A stretch of 34,510 nucleotides of DNA from Acidobacteriaceae bacterium (GTDB taxonomy: Bacteria > Acidobacteriota > Terriglobia > Terriglobales > Acidobacteriaceae), in contig JANXUC010000052.1 of the NCBI GenBank assembly GCA_025352065.1, positions 1-34,510 of the forward strand. The letters run 5' to 3'. The translations under genes and the position numbers were made by a program. Positions 26,659 through 33,780 of this stretch are shown here, piece after piece; the stretch's first letter is position 1, and every line of letters starts with the position of its first letter. The notes below the pieces were generated by a model. That model did no database searches, was not told the origin of the DNA, and worked only from the letters and a program-made list of their open reading frames with translations.

Positions 26659-27149
26659 CACAGGCTCCTTCTATTTGTTAGAAATGGGCACAGCGCGGTT
26701 CTGCTTGTAGACTTCTCGGACGGTACTTTCGCCGTCTGCAAGCTTCCTGGAAAAATCTTCAGCCAACCCGGATCTTCACTGATTTTTGCGTCATCATTGA
26801 CGCGCATGCGGATGCCTGTATGAAGATCCATGAACAGCATCCCGATGTGCGGATTGTCAAGGATGTTGCCAAGACTTCGAAACGAGCCATTGCCCGCATA
26901 GTCCGGAAAGATGATCGTTCTATCGTCGAGAACCTTGACTGCTGGTACACCTTCCCTTTTCCGACGGTAGCTGCTATTGCACTCGCCTTGTCTGTTGCTG
27001 GTGGCGATGAAGAAGAAATCGAGAGATTCAAGATAATGCGCGACACTATCAGAGATTGTGGCAGTAGCCGAAACGTCAGGTGTTGAAAACCTCTCCCGCA
27101 GCAACTCCTCGCCATGCGATTCGTGTCGTTGTGGATCTGTGCCGTTCAT
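26658..27149 (-). CDS. Pyridoxamine 5'-phosphate oxidase family flavoprotein, probable C-terminal frameshift
   Basis: A PNPOx-fold FMN-binding protein. The blocks SLDFFFIATSNRQGECNSSY, VKVLDDRTIIFPDYAGNG and LGNILDNPHIGMLFMDLHTG match the family, which includes general stress flavin oxidoreductases. After FPGSLQTAKV the frame reads low-complexity PSEKSTSRTAL. One frame over, the family-like ending VREVYKQNRAVPISNK is present, with a stop at 26671. One base seems to be missing at about 26725. The restored stop would leave AAGGAG as the ribosome site for the next gene, which fits better than the present TGATG overlap. It is the first gene of the minus-strand redox operon. Confidence 0.78.
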   Translation of the reverse strand: MNGTDPQRHESHGEELLRERFSTPDVSATATISDSVAHYLESLDFFFIATSNRQGECNSSYRRKREGVPAVKVLDDRTIIFPDYAGNGSFRSLGNILDNPHIGMLFMDLHTGIRMRVNDDAKISEDPGWLKIFPGSLQTAKVPSEKSTSRTALCPFLTNRRSL

Positions 27150-27461
27150 TCTTGTGCGACCGAGAGGCTGCCCTACGGTCTCCGCAATTCCAACCTGGTC
27201 AGCCCGGTGGAATTATTTAACTCCGGCTGTCACTTCCATTCATATGTGACGTTGTGTTCAACCGCTAGTACAAGTCTTCCATTGTGCATTCGGGCGCCAG
27301 CAGACAACATCAAGAGCAATGCGCCGGCATAATGGCAATTGTTTCGCTCGGGAACCGCAAGAATACAGTCGGTCGGAAACTCGATGACGACCCTAATCGC
27401 GAAAGTTCGAGAAGAAGCCTAGATTTCACAGTTTGAAGATACTTCAAAAAGGAGAATTAAG
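27150..27461. other. Divergent intergenic region, no gene seen
   Basis: These 312 bases separate the minus-strand redox operon from the plus-strand genes and should hold both promoters. I could not identify convincing -35/-10 pairs, operators or an RNA. A ribosome site AAAGGAG precedes the next gene. Confidence 0.5.
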
Positions 27462-27815
27462 ATGAAGAAGCTTGTGCTGATTGCTGCGATGCTGCTGATC
27501 TCCGCAACGTTCTCGTTCGGAAAGAATGCAGATAAAACCTACACCGGTGAGGTCATGGACAGCCAGTGCGCCAAGATGGGCAATCATGACGCAGGATACA
27601 AGAGGACTGGTACGACCACGCCGAAAGACTGTGCCCAGGCGTGCGTGAAGTCAGGTGGCAAGTACGTACTCTATGATTCAGCGACGAAGACTGCCTACGA
27701 ACTCGATGACCAGGACAAAGCCAAAGACTTGGCGGGCCAGAAGGTGAAGGTTGAGGGGACGTTAAACCACGCTACCAAGACTATTCACGTTGCCAAAATA
27801 GAAGCCGCTCCTTAA
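27462..27815 (+). CDS. Small secreted protein (DUF5818-like)
   Basis: A 117-residue exported protein with a signal peptide (MKKLVLIAAMLLISATFSFG). Its mature domain reads KTYTGEVMDSQCAKMGNHDA, continues with TPKDCAQACVKSGGKYVLYD, and ends in a beta-rich LAGQKVKVEGTLNHATKTIH. This pattern of 'GEVMDSQCA ... C...CV..GGKYVL ... G..V.V.G' is common in Acidobacterial secreted small proteins. The three cysteines may form a disulphide or bind a ligand. The function is unknown. The start has AAAGGAG seven to eight bases upstream. Confidence 0.82.
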   Translation: MKKLVLIAAMLLISATFSFGKNADKTYTGEVMDSQCAKMGNHDAGYKRTGTTTPKDCAQACVKSGGKYVLYDSATKTAYELDDQDKAKDLAGQKVKVEGTLNHATKTIHVAKIEAAP

Positions 27816-28033
27816 ATCGGCCCTTCGGATCCTCGGATAGATTCGATCTGTCGAGAGGTCACTTATTTCGCTGACGCTGTGTTGGTACAAAGCGGGAGAT
27901 AACCATCGAAGGCACGGCCCTTGAGGATTGAACCCGTTGTTGTAGTCAGATAACGCGAGAGGCCGCCTGATCTTTCCGGCGCGCACGGCCGGATGTGACT
28001 TTCCGTGGGCAGCCCACTGGCAGAGGAGGAGAG

Positions 28034-28515
28034 GTGCGTCACAAGGCCGGGCTGATCGTTGCGGTCGTCATCGTGCTGATCACCATCGCTGGAGCCTATG
28101 CAGTGATGCATGTAAACATTAGTGCTCTCCCGGAACCGGGTCCATTCGAAACGTCCATCGCCACCAAGGCGAAAGATTGGTACATCAGCCGGGCAGCACG
28201 TGGTCCGCTGCCCCCGGCACCGACCAACGCCTCTTCCAGCGTTTCAGCGGGAGAAACGCTGTTCGGCATGGGGTGCGCTACATGCCACGGGCAGGACGGA
28301 CACAAGCCGACACCCATCGGCAACGCGATGTATCCCCGTGTCCTGGATCTCGGCTCACCTGAAGTGCAGGAGATGTCGGATCGGGAACTGTTCTGGGTCA
28401 TCAAGAATGGCATCCGGTGAGCGGCATGCCAGGATTCGCAAAGGTCGAATCGGATGAACAAATCTGGGAGTTGGCGTATTACGTGCGTAGTCTGGGCGAA
28501 CAGCCAAAGCGGTAA
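28034..28515 (+). pseudogene. Membrane-anchored cytochrome c, frameshifted near the C-terminus
   Basis: The GTG at 28034 follows AGAGGAGGAGAG. The product has an N-terminal membrane anchor (AGLIVAVVIVLITIAGAYAV), a linker, and one cytochrome c domain with CATCH in LFGMGCATCHGQDGHK. The frame stops at 28420 after ELFWVIKNGIR. The expected remainder, SGMPGFAKVESDEQIWELAY then YVRSLGEQ, including the distal Met, follows immediately in another frame to a stop at 28515. Loss of one base between CGG and AGC explains this. Without that part the haem would lack its Met ligand. The role is probably periplasmic electron transfer, next to Dps and a flavin reductase. Confidence 0.8.
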
Positions 28516-28639
28516 CTCACACCCAGGGCTGCACCCTGCCATGCATGGTTCTCACGCTGTGCACTTTTAACCGGAAGAGAGTCCTTTGAAATGTCACGAT
28601 ACTTTCAAGAGAATTGCTTTATCTCAATCAGGAGTTGTC

Positions 28640-29368
28640 ATGGCTCATTACAGTCTGCTTCGTGATTACCGCTTCGCCAATGCTGTGGACGATATCCGAG
28701 GTGCCACCCTCTACGGTTCCTCAGACGAACAAATTGGCACCATGGATGACATCGTGTTCGACCACGAAACTGGTGATACCCGTTACGTCGTGGTGGACGT
28801 AGGTCACCACAAGATACTGCTGCCCTCCGGAAAGGTGTATCGAAGCTCTAAGGAAGATGGCTTTGAAACCGATCTCAGCAAAACAGAATCGCTGGCGCTG
28901 CCGGTATTCGATGAAGCGATGCTGGAGTCGGCGAATCACTGGACGGAGCACGAAAAGTTACACCTGGACGCATGGCACAAACGGGTAGAACAATTCACAA
29001 AGGAATATCAAAAGAGCTACAGCAACGACCCGGTGAAACATCGTGAAGGATCGGACCATTTTATTACGCCTGGGCCATCAGACATGCCCCCAGAACCTGC
29101 AACCACAGAACGGAAGCGGCGGGTCGTAAGCGGCGCGGATCTTACGCCACGGCGCATACGAGATAAATTCAGCGGGCCATCACACCCGATGTCTCTGGCG
29201 ACCACAGGAGAAGCTTACTCGCCGATGAAGACGTGGACTCCGCGTACCGCGAATGCGAGTTACCACGACATAAGTCCACGCTGGACCGCCTTCCAGGCCA
29301 GTGTGAAAAGCCACTTGGATCACATCCGAGGCCAGTGCCCGGCTTGCTCGGCAAACAAAGCAGCTTAG
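28640..29368 (+). CDS. PRC-barrel domain protein
   Basis: A 242-residue protein whose N-terminal part (MAHYSLLRDYRFANAVDDIR and GATLYGSSDEQIGTMDDIVF) is a PRC-barrel, the small beta-barrel found in photosynthetic reaction centre subunit H and RimM, here followed by TRYVVVDVGHHKILLPSGKV. The middle is charged and helical (about 95-140). The C-terminal half is Pro/Ser/Arg-rich with no known domain and ends in CPACSANKAA, a CxxC pair. Stand-alone PRC-barrel proteins of this type are often linked to stress responses. The ATG at 28640 is preferred (GGAG five bases upstream) over the frame's earlier codon at 28586. Confidence 0.83.
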   Translation: MAHYSLLRDYRFANAVDDIRGATLYGSSDEQIGTMDDIVFDHETGDTRYVVVDVGHHKILLPSGKVYRSSKEDGFETDLSKTESLALPVFDEAMLESANHWTEHEKLHLDAWHKRVEQFTKEYQKSYSNDPVKHREGSDHFITPGPSDMPPEPATTERKRRVVSGADLTPRRIRDKFSGPSHPMSLATTGEAYSPMKTWTPRTANASYHDISPRWTAFQASVKSHLDHIRGQCPACSANKAA

Positions 29369-29428
29369 GTTAGCGCTTCGTTATGATCCGACCATGTCGG
29401 TCGTTCACGAATTCTGAAATGGAAAACA

Positions 29429-29986
29429 ATGCCAAGCCTTACAAGCAACAGAGTGTTAATGCATTTCGGAGCTAAGAGCGATGAGAGACTATTCGAGAGC
29501 AAGGTAGGTATTCCTGAAAACAACCGTCGAGCATTGATTGCTCTACTGAACGCCCGTTTGGCGGATGCGATCGACGTGGAGACTCAGGCGAAATTTGCTC
29601 ATTGGAATGTAAAAGGTGACGATTTCTATCAGTTACACCTGCTGTTCGACTCGATCGCAGAGCACGTGGAGGATGCGGTTGATTTGATCGCCGAGCGTGT
29701 CACTGCTTTGGGGGGACGGGCCAATGGTACAGCGCGACAAGTTGCGGCCAATTCCAGCATTAAGGAGTATGACTTGAACGTGATGCACGGCATGGATCAT
29801 GTACGTGCACTGCTGGACAGTCTGGCATCGGTGGCAAACGCTGCGCGCAAAGCGATTGATGAATGCGACGACCTGGAAGATCACGCTACCGCCGATGTCT
29901 TCACCGAGATTGTGCGGGCAGCTGACAAGGACATTTTCTTCCTGCAATCACATTTGCAAGGTGGAATCACTACCTATGGTCGTTGA
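29429..29986 (+). CDS. dps: Dps family ferritin-like DNA protection protein
   Basis: Dps forms a 12-mer shell that oxidises Fe(II) with peroxide and stores it, protecting DNA during starvation and oxidative stress. The ferroxidase signature is intact: AHWNVKGDDFYQLHLLFDSI followed by AEHVEDAVDLIAER, supplying the His, Asp and Glu ligands at the dimer interface. At 185 residues it is slightly longer than the usual 160-170, with an N-terminal extension (to about residue 25) that may contact DNA. An in-frame ATG at 29459 could be the true start. It is followed by the flavin reductase, and peroxide defence is a common theme of this block. Confidence 0.93.
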   Translation: MPSLTSNRVLMHFGAKSDERLFESKVGIPENNRRALIALLNARLADAIDVETQAKFAHWNVKGDDFYQLHLLFDSIAEHVEDAVDLIAERVTALGGRANGTARQVAANSSIKEYDLNVMHGMDHVRALLDSLASVANAARKAIDECDDLEDHATADVFTEIVRAADKDIFFLQSHLQGGITTYGR

Positions 29987-30070
29987 GAATTCGCCGAACC
30001 CTTCCTGATCGAATCCACGCGGGTGCGGCAGTCGAAACAGCTTTCCACAGCTGAGGATAAGGAGCATGAA

Positions 30071-30814
30071 ATGAGTACTGCTATCGCAAAATCACCAACC
30101 CAGTTGGTGAAGCTGAAGAGCCGCCAGGAAGTAGCCGAAAGGACGATGGCGTTCCACTTCGAAAAGCCTGCTGGTTTCAAGTTTATCCCCGGCCAGTTCA
30201 TCGACATGACTTTATTGACGCCCTCTGAGACGGACGCTGAGGGAAACACCCGAGGCTTCTCGATCGCAAGCGCACCTTACGAATCTACGATTATGGTGAC
30301 CACGCGTCTTCGTGATACTGCCTTCAAGCGAGTATTGAAGACCGTGCCGTTGCAGACTGAGGTGAAACTCGAAGGTCCTTTCGGCGACTTGAAGCTCCAT
30401 ACCGACGTGAAGAGGACAGCCGTGTTCCTGGCGGGTGGCATTGGGATTACACCCTTCCACAGCATCCTGCTGGACGCCGCAAAACGAAAGCTGCCTCATC
30501 ATATTTTTCTCTTCTACTCCAACCGCCGGCCAGAAGATGCAGCATTCCTCGATGAATTGCACGCACTCGAGAAGCAAGCGGCAAACTACACGTTTGTCGG
30601 CACCATGACCGAAATGGAAAAATCAAAGCGTTCCTGGCAAGGTGAACGAGGCTCGATCAACAAAGAAATGCTGGCCAAGTATTTGAAGGGAGCGGCCTCC
30701 TCTATCTACTACATCGCCGGACCGCCAGCCATGGTCACCGGCCTATACAAAATGCTCCAAGAAGCTGGAATCAACGATGACGATATCCGTAAAGAAGAGT
30801 TCACTGGCTACTGA
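30071..30814 (+). CDS. Ferredoxin-NADP reductase-like FAD oxidoreductase
   Basis: A 247-residue flavoprotein with the FNR two-domain fold. The FAD-binding beta-barrel has PGQFIDMTLL and the RGFSIASAPYE motif (RxxS type), then GPFGDLKL. The NAD(P)-binding domain has VFLAGGIGITPFHSILLDA, HHIFLFYSNRRPEDAAF and YYIAGPPAMVTGLYKML. It ends in EEFTGY, the typical 'KxExFxGY' tail. It lacks a [2Fe-2S] ferredoxin domain. It would move electrons between NAD(P)H and a separate partner, possibly one of the cytochromes or cupredoxin here, which is an inference. The ATG at 30071 is fixed by AAGGAG six bases upstream. Confidence 0.9.
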   Translation: MSTAIAKSPTQLVKLKSRQEVAERTMAFHFEKPAGFKFIPGQFIDMTLLTPSETDAEGNTRGFSIASAPYESTIMVTTRLRDTAFKRVLKTVPLQTEVKLEGPFGDLKLHTDVKRTAVFLAGGIGITPFHSILLDAAKRKLPHHIFLFYSNRRPEDAAFLDELHALEKQAANYTFVGTMTEMEKSKRSWQGERGSINKEMLAKYLKGAASSIYYIAGPPAMVTGLYKMLQEAGINDDDIRKEEFTGY

Positions 30815-30879
30815 CCAACCATGCCTCCAGAGAACTACTTAGGTAGGAAGGGAACGAAACAGCATGGATGGAGGCTTTT

Positions 30880-31128
30880 ATGACACCGAAATCAAGGGAT
30901 CGGGATCGTGATAACGAAGCCCAACTCGACGAACTCGGAGACGATCCGGGGCAGGTCGGATCGGATAGCGCGGGACAATCGGGCGATTCACAAGGTTTGT
31001 CGGACATAGCCGAATCGGCGGCGGAAAGCGTAGAAGAACTTGCTGACACCGACCAGGCGTACCCGTCGTTCCGGGTGATCCCCAGCGTAACAGCCACAGT
31101 CAATATCACTCACGACGGGGAGTGGTAG
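30880..31128 (+). CDS. Small acidic hypothetical protein
   Basis: An 82-residue protein with a basic start (MTPKSRDRDRDN), a long Asp/Glu/Ser/Gly-rich middle (EAQLDELGDDPGQVGSDSAG) and a more ordered end (YPSFRVIPSVTATVNITHDG). The ATG at 30880 has GGAGG five bases upstream. The middle is probably disordered. I do not recognise the family. It follows the flavin reductase by 65 bases and may be in the same transcript. Confidence 0.55.
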   Translation: MTPKSRDRDRDNEAQLDELGDDPGQVGSDSAGQSGDSQGLSDIAESAAESVEELADTDQAYPSFRVIPSVTATVNITHDGEW

Positions 31129-31737
31129 GTACGGATTCTGGTTCGACGGCCAATCCGGGAATTATTCGGGCCAGAAGTCCGCTTGTGGGAAGTGTGGTTC
31201 CGTCGAATGCTGCCCCGGCCCAAACTTCCTCGAACGCCGTTTGTGGACCGCGAGACGAAGCGCGGAAGGACTTCCAGATTACTTCCCATTGCCGACTATA
31301 CGGGCCAGAGTCAGAGTCTGGTAACGAGAAGCCCCGCGCACCTACGGCACGACAATTAGCGGGATAATGGGCGTGAAGTCTCCGAAAGCACGCCCTTGTT
31401 GTTGCACACGAACTTACAGCCAGTATCGGCCAGGGGTCGGCGGACCGGCAGACGTGATGTGTAGGTAATTCGCCCTCCGGTTGCAACGTGCGTTTTGCTT
31501 CCGGCAATCGATGCCACGGGCAGGGGCGGAACTTCGTCTCCCGGAATTTGCAGATTGTTTGGCACCTGAGCCAGCGAAACAGTGGATTCTGTTTTCCAGG
31601 TCTCTGGGCCAGTATTCTGAAATGTGACGCTAACCTCCACCGGCATCCCGGCTTGAGCTCCGGTTAGGAGGCCATGACGGAAACTTCCTGGGTGTTAGCG
31701 TAACTGACTCGAACCGCCGTGTACGAACCCGCCCACA
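31129..31737. other. Remnant region without an intact gene
   Basis: Both strands have short open stretches but none with a convincing start, length and domain. The most protein-like is on the minus strand at 31356-31646 (PVEVSVTFQNTGPETWK ... ITYTSRL), which has a loose resemblance to bacterial Ig-like 'N-T-G-x-x-x-W' repeats and is cut by a stop just upstream. A second minus-strand fragment (SYTAVRVSYANTQEVSVMAS) ends near 31672. They look like pieces of decayed larger genes. Confidence 0.4.
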
Positions 31738-31914
31738 ATGGTATGGCAGGGGTTGGCGGGCAACCGCCGCCCCAATGCCGATCAAATCACGATGTCACCA
31801 ACAATTAAATCAGGTCGTCACAAGCAGGAGAACCTCCCATCGCCCGTGCCGTTAGCACTGCATTACAAGGAACTAGCCGCGTTAGAAGCCATCTGCCGCC
31901 AGCTAACTACATGA
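31738..31914 (+). CDS. Possible small ORF at the right end of the accessory block
   Basis: An ATG at 31738 opens a 58-codon frame to a TGA at 31912, ending in LHYKELAALEAICRQLTT, which would form an amphipathic helix. A second ATG is at 31792. No ribosome site is obvious at either. I do not recognise it. It lies just before the att-like sequence at 31934 and may be the last gene of the element or chance. Confidence 0.25.
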   Translation: MVWQGLAGNRRPNADQITMSPTIKSGRHKQENLPSPVPLALHYKELAALEAICRQLTT

Positions 31915-31933
31915 AACTACGTTGGACGATGGT

Positions 31934-31947
31934 TTCGAACCCACTCT
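31934..31947 (+). other. att-like near-copy of the tRNA-Ser T-arm
   Basis: TTCGAACCCACTCT differs from TTCGAATCCCACTCT of tRNA-Ser (18522-18536) only by one missing T. The orientation is the same, as expected for attL/attR direct repeats bounding a 13.4-kb element. The match is short and imperfect, so chance is possible. Confidence 0.35.
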
Positions 31948-31956
31948 AAATCCAGC

Positions 31957-32017
31957 GCGAACCATACGCGAACATTGGCGAACATAAATCAGCCCAAATG
32001 GTCCTAAGTCATCCTAA
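31957..32017 (+). repeat. Helically phased short direct repeats (GCGAAC, TCCTAA)
   Basis: GCGAAC starts at 31957, 31968 and 31978 (spacing 11 and 10; the last two copies extend to GCGAACAT). TCCTAA starts at 32002 and 32012 (spacing 10). Repeats spaced by one helical turn next to att-like and tRNA-like sequences resemble binding arrays for an integrase or accessory protein. Confidence 0.4.
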
Positions 32018-32072
32018 ATGGATGATCGTACAACTATCGCGTTATCATCAACATGCGCTGATTTCAAACCAC

Positions 32073-32139
32073 TTAGCCAAGTCGGTAGACGGCCCTGAAA
32101 AGGCTGGCGTCGGCGGTTCAAGTCCGTCCCCGGCCACCA
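32073..32139 (+). pseudogene. Pseudo-tRNA: intact tRNA 3' half (Phe-like), 5' part lost
   Basis: The 3' half is a good tRNA. An anticodon stem CGGCC/GGCTG carries the loop CTGAAAA (GAA anticodon at 32097-32099). The T-arm is GGCGG-TTCAAGT-CCGTC, then CCCGGCC, discriminator A and CCA at 32137-32139. The acceptor 5' strand (GGCCGGG would be needed) is absent, and the D-arm is short and does not pair. It is the kind of 3' tRNA fragment left at the far end of a tRNA-integrated element, but it matches tRNA-Phe rather than the tRNA-Ser at 18.5 kb. Confidence 0.6.
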
Positions 32140-32173
32140 CACTCTTATCGATGGTTTAGCAACCCCGCCCGAA

Positions 32174-32210
32174 ATTTCACACCTGTGATTTCACACCCCG
32201 ATTTCACACC
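32174..32210. repeat. Three tandem ATTTCACACC repeats
   Basis: ATTTCACACC occurs at 32174-32183, 32188-32197 and 32201-32210, with copies one and three followed by TGTG. The spacing is 14 and 13 bases. They lie between the pseudo-tRNA and the end of the rraA-like gene. They could be iterons, operator sites, or a small tandem expansion. Confidence 0.5.
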
Positions 32211-32306
32211 TGTGGTCTGTCAACTCACGGCGGTTGAAGGTGTCATCATGGCTGGCAGCATCTCATTCTGCGCTGCGGATCATCTCGCAGGAGCGCAAAG
32301 GCCCTC

Positions 32307-32966
32307 CTATTTCGTTTTCGCTGCCTGTTGCGAGCTGGTGGTGACGTATTGCTCCAGGTTGAAGATGTCGAATAGGGATCGCCCGGAAAGGATTTGGTCC
32401 TTGATGTTGTTCTCCTTGCGCACAACTTCGGAGGCTAGTCGTACCGCTTGGTCTGCCTGAGCGCGAGGGATACTCACGATGCCATTCGTATCGGCGAGCA
32501 CGAGATCCTTCGGGCGAATCCATATCGCGCCGATGCGGATCGGGATATTGATCCGGCCGTAGTTGATCTTCTTTGCCCTGCATGGGCTAAAATTCCGGGA
32601 AAAGACGGGGTATCCGAGCGCTCGGATTTCCAGCGGGTCACGGACCGGCCCGTCAATGATGGTCCCAGCCAACCCTTTCGCCTGAGCGGAGATGGACATC
32701 AGTTCGCCCCACAGCGCAGCCTCGCAATTCGATGATCCACTCACAATCAGCACGTCACCAGGTTGGGCAAGGTGCAAAGCATGGTGGATGGTGAGGTTAT
32801 CTCCCGGAGAACATTCGATGGTGAATGCGGGCCCGCAAATTCGAAACTGAGGATCAATCGGAGCAATGGCGGTTTCGACCGGGCACGACTGGTCCAGCCC
32901 GTCCATCAACTGGCATACTGAGAATTGCCTCAATTCCGCGATCAAGCTTCGCTGTTCTTCATCCAT
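32307..32966 (-). CDS. RraA family protein (HMG/CHA aldolase or RNase E regulator-like)
   Basis: RraA-fold proteins include RNase E inhibitors and class II 4-hydroxy-4-methyl-2-oxoglutarate aldolases. Visible family features are GDVLIVSGSSNCEAALWGEL (glycine-rich and substrate-loop region) followed by AKGLAGTIIDGPVRDPLEIR, where GxxxDGxxRD supplies Arg and Asp of the metal and substrate site. The aldolase-type Asp-Arg is retained, so an aldolase is a little more likely than a pure regulator. The ATG at 32966 gives the typical N-terminus (MDEEQRSLIAELRQFSVCQ). A GTG at 33008 is possible, 13 bp after the upstream gene's stop. It is the last gene of the Mo-oxidoreductase operon. Confidence 0.85.
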   Translation of the reverse strand: MDEEQRSLIAELRQFSVCQLMDGLDQSCPVETAIAPIDPQFRICGPAFTIECSPGDNLTIHHALHLAQPGDVLIVSGSSNCEAALWGELMSISAQAKGLAGTIIDGPVRDPLEIRALGYPVFSRNFSPCRAKKINYGRINIPIRIGAIWIRPKDLVLADTNGIVSIPRAQADQAVRLASEVVRKENNIKDQILSGRSLFDIFNLEQYVTTSSQQAAKTK

Positions 32967-33021
32967 AGGGACAATTTCGACCTTTAGACATCCCAAATGC
33001 GGGCCCACCGGGACAATCCGC

Positions 33022-33780
33022 TCAGACGCCCGCGTACCAAGCGTAACCTTCCTCAGGAGATACCGAGCCCAGGCCCTTGCCGAACTTTTTCAGATTGTCA
33101 GTAACCGTCAAGCGGGTGAGGAATTTCACGCTCTTGTATCCGAGTTGGCGAGGCAGCCGGACACGAAGCGGCCCCCCGTTTCCCACACCAAGATCGTCGC
33201 CATTCATTCCATAAGTGAGAAACGTTTGCGGGTGCGTGGCATCGGCCATATCCATGCTTTCCCACCAGTCGGGTTCGATCGAGTAATAGACAACGTATTT
33301 GGCTTGAGGGTGAGTACCTACGAGATGCAGGATGTGGGAGAGAGGGACACCGTTCCATTCCGCGATGTACGACCAGCCCTCTTCGCATACCATTTCCGTA
33401 ATTTGATTCTGAGCCGGGTAGCTCTTCAGATCTGCAACCGAAAACGAAGTGGGACGGTCGACCATTCCATCCACGGAGAGTCGCCAGTCCGCGAAACCCG
33501 CCGACTGGTGACGCTTAAATTCTTCACTGAAGGGAGCGACTTCGTTCGCCAGTGGCCGCTCGGAGATATTGCTGCGAGGAAATTCACGGGCCAGGGAATG
33601 CTTTGTCAGCAGGCTGAGAGAAGCGTAGGTCAAGGTTTCGCCTGGGCCGTAGAGTCCGCCGTGATCAGGCGGGACCAATCCATATTTCTCTGCCAGGCGG
33701 GCGGCAACGCCTAAGGCTGATACGCCAGCTGCGGCGGTAAGCCCGGTGACGATAAGTCTTCGGCGTGATAGGTCGGTCAT
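33022..33780 (-). CDS. Tat-exported molybdopterin oxidoreductase (YedY/sulfite-oxidase fold)
   Basis: The 252-residue product begins MTDLSRRRLIVTGLTAAAGV, a twin-arginine signal followed by a hydrophobic stretch. The single molybdopterin domain has the Mo-coordinating Cys in EMVCEEGWSYIAEWNGVPLS, and the GGPLRVRLPRQLGYKSVKFL block that binds the cofactor in sulfite oxidase and YedY (MsrP). No haem domain or dimerisation domain is present. The ATG at 33780 overlaps the upstream cytochrome b stop (ATGA); a longer open frame exists but is antisense to that gene. Like MsrP with MsrQ, it probably gets electrons from the adjacent membrane b-type cytochrome. The substrate is unknown. Confidence 0.92.
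   Translation of the reverse strand: MTDLSRRRLIVTGLTAAAGVSALGVAARLAEKYGLVPPDHGGLYGPGETLTYASLSLLTKHSLAREFPRSNISERPLANEVAPFSEEFKRHQSAGFADWRLSVDGMVDRPTSFSVADLKSYPAQNQITEMVCEEGWSYIAEWNGVPLSHILHLVGTHPQAKYVVYYSIEPDWWESMDMADATHPQTFLTYGMNGDDLGVGNGGPLRVRLPRQLGYKSVKFLTRLTVTDNLKKFGKGLGSVSPEEGYAWYAGV

Noticed and set aside
26658-26661. TGATG translational coupling between the PNPOx-family and AhpD-like genes
   Set aside because: The overlap exists as sequenced, but the family-like C-terminus in the next frame ends at 26671, so the coupling is probably a by-product of a frameshift.
32073-32139. Functional tRNA-Phe
   Set aside because: The acceptor 5' strand does not pair with the 3' strand and the D-arm is two bases short and unpaired.
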